Shown here: positions 32,292 to 40,612 of the stretch, piece by piece
Position numbering within the stretch: the first letter of the stretch is position 1
Layout of the letters: each line of letters opens with the position of its first letter
Assembly (NCBI GenBank): GCA_017474515.1
Contig: JAFVHN010000056.1
Span: 1 to 54,808, forward strand
Direction of reading: 5' to 3'
Length of the DNA stretch: 54,808 bases
Origin: Prevotella sp.
Lineage (GTDB): Bacteria > Bacteroidota > Bacteroidia > Bacteroidales > Bacteroidaceae
Made by a program: the position numbers and the translations under genes
Notes under the pieces: model-generated
The model's input: the letters and a program-made list of their open reading frames with translations, nothing else
What the model was told of the DNA's origin: nothing
Database searches by the model: none

Positions 32292-34549
32292 CCGTAAAGA
32301 ATCCCTTGATGACAATTTGTGCCGCCGTGCTGATGGTTTTCATCCACGGCGGCATGACCTTGCACGCGCAAGTTGCGGCCTTGGTGCCGGAGAGTTTGAA
32401 ACTCGACGACCGCCATTTGTTGCTCGACGGCTCGCTTTCCGACGACGAGCTGAAGGGCAATCCCTTTGTGTTCAACGACTTCCGCAAGGCCGTGAGCCAT
32501 TTCTCCGACACCACAACCCTCTACATCCGCCCCTGGGTGTATTGGGTGGACAACCCCGACGTGCCGGAAGTGGTGAAAGGCGAAAACGGCCGCGAGCCAT
32601 TCGGAATGGTCATCAGGGGAAAACAGCTGCGGCTCATCGGACTGGGCCGGCAGCCCAACGACGTGGTGCTGGCCTCGCAACGCGGCCAGATGCAGGGAGC
32701 CGTGGGAAATTTCACCATGCTCGACATGCACGTTGACGACCTTCATGTGGAGAACATGACGCTCGGAAACTATTGCAACGTGGACCTCGACTATCCGCTC
32801 AACCCCCGCCTCAGCCGTAAAAAGCGCAGCGATGCCATCACCCAGGCACACGTGGGATATGTTCACGGCCAACGCCTTTTGGCACATCGCGTGCGCTTCG
32901 TCAGCCGCCTGAACCTCAACCCGCTCAACGGCGCCCGCGAAAGCCTTTATGACAGCTGCCACTTTGAATGTACCGACGACGCACTGAACGGCGGAAACGC
33001 CGTCTATCGGCATTGTGATTTCGACCTCTATGGTGCCAAACCCCTATGGAGCACCTTCGGCGCCGGGCCCATGTTCGACGATTGCGACTTCTATGTGCGC
33101 ACCGACAACCGCGAGACTTTCTTTTGCAAGCAGGGCGGGCCGGTGACCGTCGTGAATTGCCGATACCACGCTCCCGAAGGCAGTTATGTGGGCTGGACGC
33201 CATATCCCCAACGGTGGTTGCGATGTTATCAAAAGGATTTCACGCTCAACGGAGAGCCGTATGTCATCGGCAACCGGCAACCCCAGAACACCCTTTTCCC
33301 CGAAACCGTCGGCGCCATTCCTTTCTTGCCCGTCAGCAAACATGAAGCCGAGTTGCGCTCACCCGCCGACTTGCAGCTGGGCTCGGAGGAAAACGTGGCT
33401 TGGACGGTGGAAAAAGGCTTCGAGGACTTTGTGGAAATCGTGCCGCAACAAGGCGGGCAGGCCCTTTTCCATTTGCAAAACAACACCGACGAAACGGCCG
33501 ACTTCTGCATCATGGCCACCGCCGCCGACGGCCGTCAGGCGGCTTGTCACCTGACGCTTCATCCCGCCCTGTTGCCTGCCCCCTCGTTCTTGAAGGCGCC
33601 GAAAATACGTCGGCGCGCCGACAGCCTCTATGTTGACTACCGGCTCGACCTGCAAGGCCGCCGCGACCAGTCGCTCATCAGCTGGTGGCGCGACGACATC
33701 TGCGTGAGCCTCGGCCACGATTTTCCCCAGCGCTCCTACCGACTTTCTCAGGCCGACGCCGGCCACACGCTCACCGCCGTGGTAGTGCCGCGCCATCAGC
33801 GCAGCCGCGACACCCTGGCCACCCGTTCCACCTTCTTCGTGAAAAAAGCGCCGCGGCGCACCGTGCTCGACACCGATTTCCACGACTTCCCCTGCCAGTG
33901 GCAGCCCAAAATCCTGGAAGGCTACTGGACCGTTGACGGCAACAAACCGTCCGACACCGCCGACTACGACTGGCGTTTCGACAAAAACAAACCGATGTGG
34001 GAATACGGCGAGGGCTTCAACGGAGCCGTGGGCCACGGGCTCTTGCAGGCTCAGCGCGGTGCCCGACTCATGTACACGCCCATGGAAAAAGAGTACGGCC
34101 CCATGTCGCTCACCCTTCTGGTGGACCCCACGAAAACCGCCGGCCAGGGTTTCGGCTCCGCCACCGGACAATACATGGACGTGTGCCTGAAGTTCGACAC
34201 CCGCACCCTGACGGGCTACGGCCTCCGCATCATCCGCACGGTGAAGCATGCCAAGGCCGTGGATTTCCTCCTTGTAGAATATGAAAACGGAAACGTAAGG
34301 CCCCTCAGCGCCCCCGTTTCCGCCACTTGTTACCGCACTGGTTGCACCATCAGCCTGACTTATGCCGACGGGTTGTTGAAGGCGCACGTCTCCACAACCA
34401 CTCCCCGGCCCTCCGATTCCCCGCTTCCCCACGTTGTGGATTTGCAAGCCTCCGTGGCGCATAATGCCTTCGGCGGCATCCACATCCAGCACACCGGCTC
34501 GTGCGGCGAGAGCACCACCATGCTTCACCGCCTGACCGCCGCGTGGTGA
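32288..34549 (+). CDS. Secreted right-handed beta-helix protein, pectinesterase-like
   Basis: A 753-residue protein with a signal peptide (about 1-27, cleaved after LHAQ). Residues 30-340 form beta-helix-like turns (YDSCHFECTDDALNGGNAVYRHCDFDLYG, PMFDDCDFYVR) and resemble carbohydrate-esterase-8/pectinesterase-like proteins; the expected catalytic pattern was not confirmed. A beta-sandwich pair follows (about 370-540), then a C-terminal LamG-like domain (about 545-750). The start is ATG 32288, overlapping the stop of the M56 gene (ATGA), so it is probably translated with it. An upstream open frame exists but reads through the M56 gene. It ends exactly where the convergent Sde182-like gene ends. 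Confidence 0.72.
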   Translation: MTVKNPLMTICAAVLMVFIHGGMTLHAQVAALVPESLKLDDRHLLLDGSLSDDELKGNPFVFNDFRKAVSHFSDTTTLYIRPWVYWVDNPDVPEVVKGENGREPFGMVIRGKQLRLIGLGRQPNDVVLASQRGQMQGAVGNFTMLDMHVDDLHVENMTLGNYCNVDLDYPLNPRLSRKKRSDAITQAHVGYVHGQRLLAHRVRFVSRLNLNPLNGARESLYDSCHFECTDDALNGGNAVYRHCDFDLYGAKPLWSTFGAGPMFDDCDFYVRTDNRETFFCKQGGPVTVVNCRYHAPEGSYVGWTPYPQRWLRCYQKDFTLNGEPYVIGNRQPQNTLFPETVGAIPFLPVSKHEAELRSPADLQLGSEENVAWTVEKGFEDFVEIVPQQGGQALFHLQNNTDETADFCIMATAADGRQAACHLTLHPALLPAPSFLKAPKIRRRADSLYVDYRLDLQGRRDQSLISWWRDDICVSLGHDFPQRSYRLSQADAGHTLTAVVVPRHQRSRDTLATRSTFFVKKAPRRTVLDTDFHDFPCQWQPKILEGYWTVDGNKPSDTADYDWRFDKNKPMWEYGEGFNGAVGHGLLQAQRGARLMYTPMEKEYGPMSLTLLVDPTKTAGQGFGSATGQYMDVCLKFDTRTLTGYGLRIIRTVKHAKAVDFLLVEYENGNVRPLSAPVSATCYRTGCTISLTYADGLLKAHVSTTTPRPSDSPLPHVVDLQASVAHNAFGGIHIQHTGSCGESTTMLHRLTAAW

Positions 34550-35944
34550 CTACTCTACATGGACGATGACGCGGCGGTAGGCCACCAGGTGGAACGGCCC
34601 GTCGTCGTGCACCTCGCAGATGATGTGGAGGTCCTCGCCGCCGGCATCTTGCGGAATGTCGATTGTAACCGCCGGCCGGTCACCATGGTCGATGACGGCC
34701 CGTGCGGTGGCCGTTTCCGGTTGTTGCCACCAAGAAAACGTCAGGCGGTCGCCGTCGCCGTCGGTTGAGCGCGACGCATCCAGGTGCAGCCGCCCTCCCG
34801 CCTTCGCCTTGATGTGAACGGGTTGCAGGCCCTTCTTCCCGTTGACCACCACCGTGGGGTTGTGGTTTCCCCGTCCCTCTTCGGCCCACTCCATGCGTGC
34901 CATGAAGTCGTTCAGTTCGTCGGGATAGAAGCGTTTCTTGTAGCCTATGCTCCTGCTCCGCACCGGTTCCTGCCAGCTGTTCCAAGCCGTGGTGAGCGAG
35001 TCGGGGCACATTCCGCGCTCATGCACGCCGGCCCATCCCGCCTGCCGCGGGTCCTCGGGGTCGTTGAGGCCGTGGGGCATCAGGTAGAGGAAGCTCGGCG
35101 TGTCGCCCTCCACACCCCATTTATAAGTGGGATATTCCTTTCCCAGCGCCCCTTTCCCCTGGATATGTTCTTTGTGCAGGGCCCAGTTTTGTTTTCCCAG
35201 TTCACATTGTTCCTGCCATGTTCCCTCGTCCCAGATGAATTGCAGCTCATCGCGGAACTCCCCGCGCAGCCATTGGTGCGAGCTGTATGCGCGGTCCATG
35301 CGCTGGCTGTATTGCATGTCCTGGTCGGTGATGGTGTAGATGCGGAACTTTCCCACGAAGCGTTTCACTTCCTCCTCCGTGCGCGATTGCTTCACGCGCC
35401 AGATGGCCTGCGCCAGCGTGTTGGCCCCTCCCCATGCGGCCACGTAGATGGGCCGCGGGTCGTCTTCGTCGGCCAGGCGGATGAGCAGGCGGCTGCCCGG
35501 CGAGTCGTTGTCGCTGCCCACGGCCTTGATGCCGCCGCGGATGCTGCCCATGACGGCGCGGCCGCGCAGGTAGTCGGCACTGGGCCAGTAGCCCAGCTGC
35601 TGGCGGTTGTTCTCCTTGGCCAGGGGCAGGAACCTTGTTTGTGCCGACCGCCTCATCAGGTTCGGCAGGTCGTGGCCGTAGGCATCGATGACGCGGAAAA
35701 GCAGTTGCGCCCACTCCACGGGGTAAGGGTCGCAATTCCATCCCACCGACGTGATAAGTGCCTCAATCTCAAAGCGGTCGGCATAGCTCAGCAGCCTCAC
35801 CATCGACTCCATGTCGTCGGGTTCCACGTCGGCAGGTGCAATGTCGGTACACACCACGAGCCGCGGTTTCAGGTTCTTGTCTTTTGCGTTGCATACCGTG
35901 ATCAGGGTGAGCAACAAAAGCATTGCAGATAGTGTTCTTTTCAT
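34550..35944 (-). CDS. Sde182-like (DUF1593) secreted protein
   Basis: A 464-residue protein with a signal peptide (1-20, MKRTLSAMLLLLTLITVCNA). The N-terminal part is the nucleoside-hydrolase-like DUF1593 fold: LVVCTDIAPADVEPDDMESMVRLL (about 28-51) with clustered Asp, ITSVGWNCDPYPVEW, and YVAAWGGANTLAQA near 165. The C-terminal 85 residues form an Ig/Sde182-C-like domain (GGRLHLDASRSTDGDGDRLTFSWWQQ, then VIVHVE). Relatives in Saccharophagus are linked to plant polysaccharide. The upstream frame starts at 36013; the ATG at 35944 is preferred for the signal peptide. Confidence 0.85.
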   Translation of the reverse strand: MKRTLSAMLLLLTLITVCNAKDKNLKPRLVVCTDIAPADVEPDDMESMVRLLSYADRFEIEALITSVGWNCDPYPVEWAQLLFRVIDAYGHDLPNLMRRSAQTRFLPLAKENNRQQLGYWPSADYLRGRAVMGSIRGGIKAVGSDNDSPGSRLLIRLADEDDPRPIYVAAWGGANTLAQAIWRVKQSRTEEEVKRFVGKFRIYTITDQDMQYSQRMDRAYSSHQWLRGEFRDELQFIWDEGTWQEQCELGKQNWALHKEHIQGKGALGKEYPTYKWGVEGDTPSFLYLMPHGLNDPEDPRQAGWAGVHERGMCPDSLTTAWNSWQEPVRSRSIGYKKRFYPDELNDFMARMEWAEEGRGNHNPTVVVNGKKGLQPVHIKAKAGGRLHLDASRSTDGDGDRLTFSWWQQPETATARAVIDHGDRPAVTIDIPQDAGGEDLHIICEVHDDGPFHLVAYRRVIVHVE

Positions 35945-36032
35945 TATGAATCGGTGTTTATTTTGGGGGTGATGGGGTTGACGGGGTGAATGGGAAAAAG
36001 ATGGCGGCAGCAAATTTTACACTCTTCACCCT

Positions 36033-36380
36033 TCACTTTTCACTCAGAAAAGGCTCCCAGCGGTGGCGTTTCATGTCCACATGCCCGTTTTCAAGAAACC
36101 TCACGCCCTCCTCCTCCAGGAGCGTGCGCTGGCGGCTCCAGCCGGGAGCCGTGCGCCCCGCCACGGTCACCACGCGGTGGCACGGCAGGCGGTCGGCACC
36201 GGGCGTGAGGCGCAGCGTGCGGCCCACCATCCGCGCATGGCTGGGCCATCCCGCCAGGGCGGCAATGTCGCCGTAGGTGGTCACCCGTCCGCGCGGTATC
36301 TGCCCAACGATGTTCAGCACGTCATGGCCGAAGCGGCGGGCCTCATCGGCGGTCATCCGGTCGCGATAGTCTTTCATCAT
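36033..36380 (-). CDS. Short MGMT DNA-binding-domain protein (alkyltransferase or ATL-like)
   Basis: A 115-residue protein consisting of only the C-terminal domain of O6-alkylguanine-DNA alkyltransferase: GHDVLNIVGQIPRGRVTTYGDIAALAGWP (18-46), ARMVGRTLRL, and the active-site PCHRVV (about 66-71) with the cysteine kept. Alkyltransferase-like (ATL) proteins of this length usually have Trp or Ala in that place, so this one may still accept alkyl groups. It repairs or flags alkylated guanine. MM start; either ATG is possible (36380 or 36377). A GTGAAAA-type motif touches its stop. Confidence 0.85.
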   Translation of the reverse strand: MMKDYRDRMTADEARRFGHDVLNIVGQIPRGRVTTYGDIAALAGWPSHARMVGRTLRLTPGADRLPCHRVVTVAGRTAPGWSRQRTLLEEEGVRFLENGHVDMKRHRWEPFLSEK

Positions 36381-36441
36381 TTCAAGCGCACTGGTTTCTA
36401 TGCCGCAAAATTACAAATTTTTCTCCACACCCGCGCATTTA

Positions 36442-36678
36442 TTTTGTCAAGTTTTTTTATCAATTTTTGGACACCCCAAGAGGTTTGACCGCAAATTGCG
36501 GGGAGAAATCTTGAAGATTGAGAGGAGAAATCTTGAAGATTTCACATTGAAATTTGCGGTCAAACCCGGGCCGATTTATAAACCGCTGAAATTCAGCGAT
36601 TTACAGAACCTGTGGAAAAAGGGACGATTTTGTCAAGATTTTTTACCAATTTTACTCCATGTCGCTATCCACCTTTTT
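36442..36678 (-). repeat. Intergenic palindromic element, copy E (inverted orientation)
   Basis: Same orientation as copy D. TTTTGTCAAG starts it, TTTTGTCAAGATTTTTTACC is near the right end, the inverted arms are GGTTTGACCGCAAATTG and GAAATTTGCGGTCAAAC, and the short hairpin has AAACCGCTGAAATTCAGCG with one decayed end. The tail CTATCCACCTTTTTC is shared with copy D. It lies between divergent genes. Confidence 0.87.
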
Positions 36679-36721
36679 CTGCCCGAAACCAGGGAGCGGC
36701 GGGTGCAGTTGCGTAGTTTTA

Positions 36722-36738
36722 GCAACGCATTGCGCAAT
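36722..36738. promoter_or_regulatory. LacI-type operator candidate O1
   Basis: GCAACGCATTGCGCAAT contains the palindrome ATTGCGCAAT. It repeats almost exactly 162 bp downstream (36884-36900) and lies 40 bp before a promoter. Confidence 0.5.
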
Positions 36739-36778
36739 GATAATTGTAAAAAGATAGTGATGTTATAAAAGGAATGTC

Positions 36779-36786
36779 TATCTTTG
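36779..36786 (+). promoter_or_regulatory. Upstream promoter P1 before lacI
   Basis: TATCTTTG is an exact TAnnTTTG match. A transcript from here would begin near 36793, pass the hairpin at 36844-36873, and could either end there or run on into lacI. Confidence 0.5.
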
Positions 36787-36843
36787 CACCACCTTAACCC
36801 ACACAATTACAATTATTTCATTAGCGTTTAGTAAGATAACCGG

Positions 36844-36873
36844 GCCACTTTCTTGTGAAAGGCGGTGGCTTTT
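36844..36873 (+). terminator. Hairpin followed by T run, attenuator or small-RNA terminator candidate
   Basis: GCCA/TGGC outer pairing and CTTTC/GAAAG inner pairing around TTGT, with a GCGG bulge, followed by TTTTG. It stands between promoters P1 and P2. Confidence 0.4.
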
Positions 36874-36883
36874 GTATATAAAA

Positions 36884-36900
36884 GCAACGCGTTGCGCAAC
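36884..36900. promoter_or_regulatory. LacI-type operator candidate O2
   Basis: GCAACGCGTTGCGCAAC holds two overlapping perfect palindromes, GCAACGCGTTGC and GTTGCGCAAC. It differs from O1 by two bases. A weaker relative (GCGCATGTTGCG) lies at 36908-36919. Confidence 0.55.
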
Positions 36901-36940
36901 ATATTTAGCGCATGTTGCGTTTCATTTGCGTAGAAACTTA

Positions 36941-36948
36941 TAATTTTG
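36941..36948 (+). promoter_or_regulatory. Promoter P2 of lacI-GH9 operon
   Basis: TAATTTTG matches TAnnTTTG, 20 bp before the lacI start. O2 and its relative sit directly upstream, in position to block it. Confidence 0.5.
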
Positions 36949-36967
36949 TAGGGAAAATCCATCATCA

Positions 36968-37975
36968 ATGAAAAGAATATCCCAGCGCGACATTGCCCGT
37001 GCCCTGAACATCAACGTTTCCACGGTGTCGCGGGCGCTGAGGGGCCTCGACGGCGTTAGCGACGACCTTCGCCGGCAAATCATGAGCATGGCCGAGGAGC
37101 GGGGCTACCGGCCCAACCCCTTTGCCGTGAGCCTGCGCTACGACACCACGCGCACCATCGGCGTGGTGGTGCCCGACGTGGCGTTCAACCACAACGCCCA
37201 CATCGTGAAAAGCATAGAGGCCGAGGCGCGCAAGGCCGGATACATGTGCATCATCACCGACTCCGACGACAAGCAGGAGACCGAGGCCGAGTGCCTCGAC
37301 CTGCTGGTGAACATGCACGTGGAGGGCATCATCATCTGCCTGTCGCAGGAAACGACGGACTTCTCGCACCTGGAGAAGCTGAAGAAGGCGCGCATGCCCA
37401 TCGTGCTGTTCGACCGCGACCCGCGCATCGGCATTTCATCGGTCGTCATCAACGACGTTGCCTCGGCGCGGCAGGTCACCAACAGCCTCCTCGACGACGG
37501 TGCCCGCCGCATTGCCTTCCTGGGCGGACCCAGCAGGATGAGGCAGACCGCCGACCGCAAGCACGGATACCTGGAGGCGCTGCGCGAACGCGGCGTGCCG
37601 GTAAGGACGGAATTGGTGAAGTGCAACCACATCAGCTTCAACTCGGGACTGAAGGACACCCTCGACCTGCTCGACTTGCCCGAGCCGCCCGACGCCATCC
37701 TGGCCTCGCACGGGCTGCTGGCCATCTCGGCGCTGCAGGCCATCACCAGCCGGGGCCTGCGCATCCCCGAGGACGTGGCCATCATAGGATATATCAGCGA
37801 CTGGGTGTCGGAGATGTCGTCGCCACGCATCTCGTTCGTCAAACAAAACCAGCACGAAATGGGCTGCAAAGCCTTCCGCCTGCTTCAAGACCAGATGAAC
37901 GGCGACGATAGCATTCAACATGTGGTGGTGAGCGCACGGTTGGAAATTCGCGACAGCACGAAGAAAACAAAGTGA
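36968..37975 (+). CDS. LacI family transcriptional regulator
   Basis: A 335-residue LacI-type regulator. The N-terminal HTH is QRDIARALNINVSTVSRALRGLDGVS (5-30) with the hinge helix near 48-60. The periplasmic-binding-protein-like ligand domain follows (TIGVVVPDVAFNHNAHIVKSIEAEA, VLFDRDPRIGISSVVIND, AIIGYISDW). It probably binds a sugar released from the polysaccharide degraded by the GH9 enzymes. It is the first gene of the run lacI-GH9-barrel-GH9; the GH9 gene starts 86 bp after its stop. Binding to O1 and O2 is inferred. Confidence 0.9.
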   Translation: MKRISQRDIARALNINVSTVSRALRGLDGVSDDLRRQIMSMAEERGYRPNPFAVSLRYDTTRTIGVVVPDVAFNHNAHIVKSIEAEARKAGYMCIITDSDDKQETEAECLDLLVNMHVEGIIICLSQETTDFSHLEKLKKARMPIVLFDRDPRIGISSVVINDVASARQVTNSLLDDGARRIAFLGGPSRMRQTADRKHGYLEALRERGVPVRTELVKCNHISFNSGLKDTLDLLDLPEPPDAILASHGLLAISALQAITSRGLRIPEDVAIIGYISDWVSEMSSPRISFVKQNQHEMGCKAFRLLQDQMNGDDSIQHVVVSARLEIRDSTKKTK

Positions 37976-38061
37976 AATCACCACTCTCGAAAAGGGAAGA
38001 AACAACGAAACGAAACACCCCCATCCTCGTGGAACGGGCTGGGGCTTATTATTTTAAAAAA

Positions 38062-40584
38062 ATGAAAAAAGCTATCTTCTTTTTCCTGCTCCTTGCGACC
38101 ACGGCGGCCACAGCGCAGAACCTGCAATTGAACGAGCTTGAGTACTTCGAGCGGCAGGGAGTGAACATCCTGGTGTTCAGCAACAGTTTCAACGGCGGTT
38201 TCAACGACGAGAAGAACTCGGGCATTGAAATCATCCACCACGGCGTGCGCACCGTGCAGGGCGGCGCCGTGCGCCTGAACAACACCCCCGAGCAGTGGGA
38301 CCTGGTGCCGAAGATGACCAGCCGCACCGTCAACCGCGAGGACGGAACCATTGAGGTGGCCATGCGCTACGACGACTACGACTTCGACAGCCGCGTCGTG
38401 GTGAAGGCCAAGGGCCGCGCGGTGGAAATTGCCGTATGGCTCGACAAGCCGGTGCCCGAGAAACTGGCGGGCGAGGCCGGCTTCAACCTGGAATTCCTGC
38501 CCTCGCAATACTGGCTCAAGACGTTCACCATGGACGGGCGCATAGGCCGGCTGCCGCGCTATGCCACCAGCCAGACCACGACGCGCCCCAACAGCGAGAA
38601 GCCGCGGCAGTTCAAGGGTTTCAAGACCTACGACGACCGCGGCACGGGCCGATTCATCGACCCCCTGCCCATAGAAACGGGGCACCGGCTGAGCCTGGCC
38701 ACCGACGACCCGTCGCGGCTGGTGAGCATCAGCAGCGACGACGCCGAGCTGAAACTCTACGACGGGCGCATGCTGGCACAGAACGGATGGTTCGTGGTGA
38801 GAAGCATTCTGCCCAAGGGAAAAACCGGAAAGGTGGTGACATGGACCGTGGAGCCCAACGCCATTGCCGGATGGGTGAGAGAGCCCAACATCGGATTCTC
38901 GCAGGTGGGATATATTCCCGAACAGCCCAAAGTGGCCGTCATAGAGCTCGACAAGGCCGACACCCCGCAGGGGCAGGCACGCCTCATGCGCGTCAATGCC
39001 GACGGCACGGCCACCACGGCCTACAGCGGCGACGTGAAGTCCTGGGGACCTTATTATAAATATAATTATGTGAAATTCGACTTCAGCAGCGTCACCCAGC
39101 CCGGCGTTTACTACATACAATACGGGCCGACGCGCACCAACGACTTCATTATCGACGACCACGTCTATGACAAAATCACCGACGCCACCACCGACGTGTG
39201 GGTACCCATTCACATGAACCACATGTATGTGACCGAGGGCTACCGCACCTGGCACGGCGAACCGTTCAAGGAGGGCTACCTGCAAGCGCCTGAGAGCGAC
39301 CACTTTGACCTGCACCGGCAGGGGGCGTCAACCGACACGAAGTACAAGCCGCTGGAACTCATTCCCGGGCTGAACATCGGCGGATTCTTCGACGCCGGCG
39401 ACTTCGACATTGAGACCGGGTCGAACATCAACGTGGTGCACAACTTCATTCGCACATGGGAACTGTTCCACCCGCAGCGCGACGAGACCTTTGTCAGCCA
39501 AGAGCAGCGATATGTGGACCTGCACCGGCCCGACGGCGTGCCCGACGTACTGCAGTTCATTGAGCACGGCACGCTGAACCTCGTGGCGCAGGCCGAGCAG
39601 ATAGGGCACATGGCCTCGACGCTCTCGAACTCCATTCTCGACAATTACCACCACCTCGGCGATGCCGCCAGCATTACCGACGGCCTGCACTATGACCCCT
39701 CGCTGAAGCCTTACGAGGTGAGCGCCGACGGCAAGCGCAGCGGCACGCCCGACGACATGTGGGCCTTCACCACGCGCAACCCAAGCCTCGATTTCCAGGC
39801 CGCCACCATGTTTGCCGCAGCCAGCCGTGCCCTCACCGGCTATAACGACGCCCTGGCCGCCCGTGCGCTGACGCAGTCGAAACGCCTCATGGAAGAGGCC
39901 ACCGAGCTGATGAGCCGCCGCAACCAAACCGCCAATCAGCGCAACAACCAGGCCAACAACATGGCCACCAACCTGCAGCTCTACGGTGCCACACGCGAGC
40001 GGCAGTATCTCGACAATTTCCAGAAACAGATATGGACGGCCCTCGACCGCAACGTTTCAAACAACATGCAGACGGCACTCGACGCCATTCCCTACATGGA
40101 CGAGGCCTATAAAAAGCGGTTGCGGCCATACGTGGAAAAATATGAGGACTACATCCGCAACTTCGACACGCAGAACCCCTACGGCGTGCCCATCGGACTG
40201 GGCAACTGGGCCGGTGGAAACGCGGTGCTCAGCTTCGGCACCACCGTTTGCTTCGCACACCTCTATTTCCCTGACATCGTGCCCAAGGACGAGGTCTATC
40301 GCGTGGCAAACTGGCTCTACGGATGCCATCCTTATCACAACTACTCGTTCGTGGCCGTGGTGGGCGCGGCAAGGCCCAAGCAGGTGTTCTACGGCAACAA
40401 CCGCGCCGACTTCTCGTTCATCCCCGGAAACGTGGCTCCGGGACTGCTGTTCCGCAAGCCCGACCACTTCGAGAACTACGACGACTGGCCTTTCCTTTGG
40501 GGACAGAACGAAGGCACCATCGCCGGAAACACACAATACATCATCTTCGGCTCTGCTCTGAAAGATATTATTTACAAGAAATGA
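38062..40584 (+). CDS. Secreted GH9 glycoside hydrolase (first copy)
   Basis: An 840-residue protein with a signal peptide (1-18, cleaved after ATAQ). A roughly 270-residue N-terminal beta-rich domain is shared with the second GH9. Then comes a CelD N-type Ig-like domain (about 280-375: FSQVGYIPEQPKVAVIEL, PGVYYIQYG) and the GH9 catalytic (alpha/alpha)6 barrel (about 385-840). Catalytic residues: DAGD at 444-447 (base) and E817 in WGQNEGT (acid). GH9 enzymes cut beta-1,4-glucans by inversion. The start at 38062 is preferred because of the signal peptide, rather than the upstream frame that overlaps lacI. The stop is followed by a GAGTTAT-type short repeat. Confidence 0.9.
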   Translation: MKKAIFFFLLLATTAATAQNLQLNELEYFERQGVNILVFSNSFNGGFNDEKNSGIEIIHHGVRTVQGGAVRLNNTPEQWDLVPKMTSRTVNREDGTIEVAMRYDDYDFDSRVVVKAKGRAVEIAVWLDKPVPEKLAGEAGFNLEFLPSQYWLKTFTMDGRIGRLPRYATSQTTTRPNSEKPRQFKGFKTYDDRGTGRFIDPLPIETGHRLSLATDDPSRLVSISSDDAELKLYDGRMLAQNGWFVVRSILPKGKTGKVVTWTVEPNAIAGWVREPNIGFSQVGYIPEQPKVAVIELDKADTPQGQARLMRVNADGTATTAYSGDVKSWGPYYKYNYVKFDFSSVTQPGVYYIQYGPTRTNDFIIDDHVYDKITDATTDVWVPIHMNHMYVTEGYRTWHGEPFKEGYLQAPESDHFDLHRQGASTDTKYKPLELIPGLNIGGFFDAGDFDIETGSNINVVHNFIRTWELFHPQRDETFVSQEQRYVDLHRPDGVPDVLQFIEHGTLNLVAQAEQIGHMASTLSNSILDNYHHLGDAASITDGLHYDPSLKPYEVSADGKRSGTPDDMWAFTTRNPSLDFQAATMFAAASRALTGYNDALAARALTQSKRLMEEATELMSRRNQTANQRNNQANNMATNLQLYGATRERQYLDNFQKQIWTALDRNVSNNMQTALDAIPYMDEAYKKRLRPYVEKYEDYIRNFDTQNPYGVPIGLGNWAGGNAVLSFGTTVCFAHLYFPDIVPKDEVYRVANWLYGCHPYHNYSFVAVVGAARPKQVFYGNNRADFSFIPGNVAPGLLFRKPDHFENYDDWPFLWGQNEGTIAGNTQYIIFGSALKDIIYKK

Positions 40585-40612
40585 GTTATGAGTTACGAGT
40601 TATAAATTATGA
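40585..40612. repeat. GAGTTAT-type spacer repeat
   Basis: Units GTTATGAGTTACGAGTTATA directly follow the first GH9 stop and end at the start codon of the barrel gene. This is another instance of a short tandem array at a stop codon. Confidence 0.6.
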
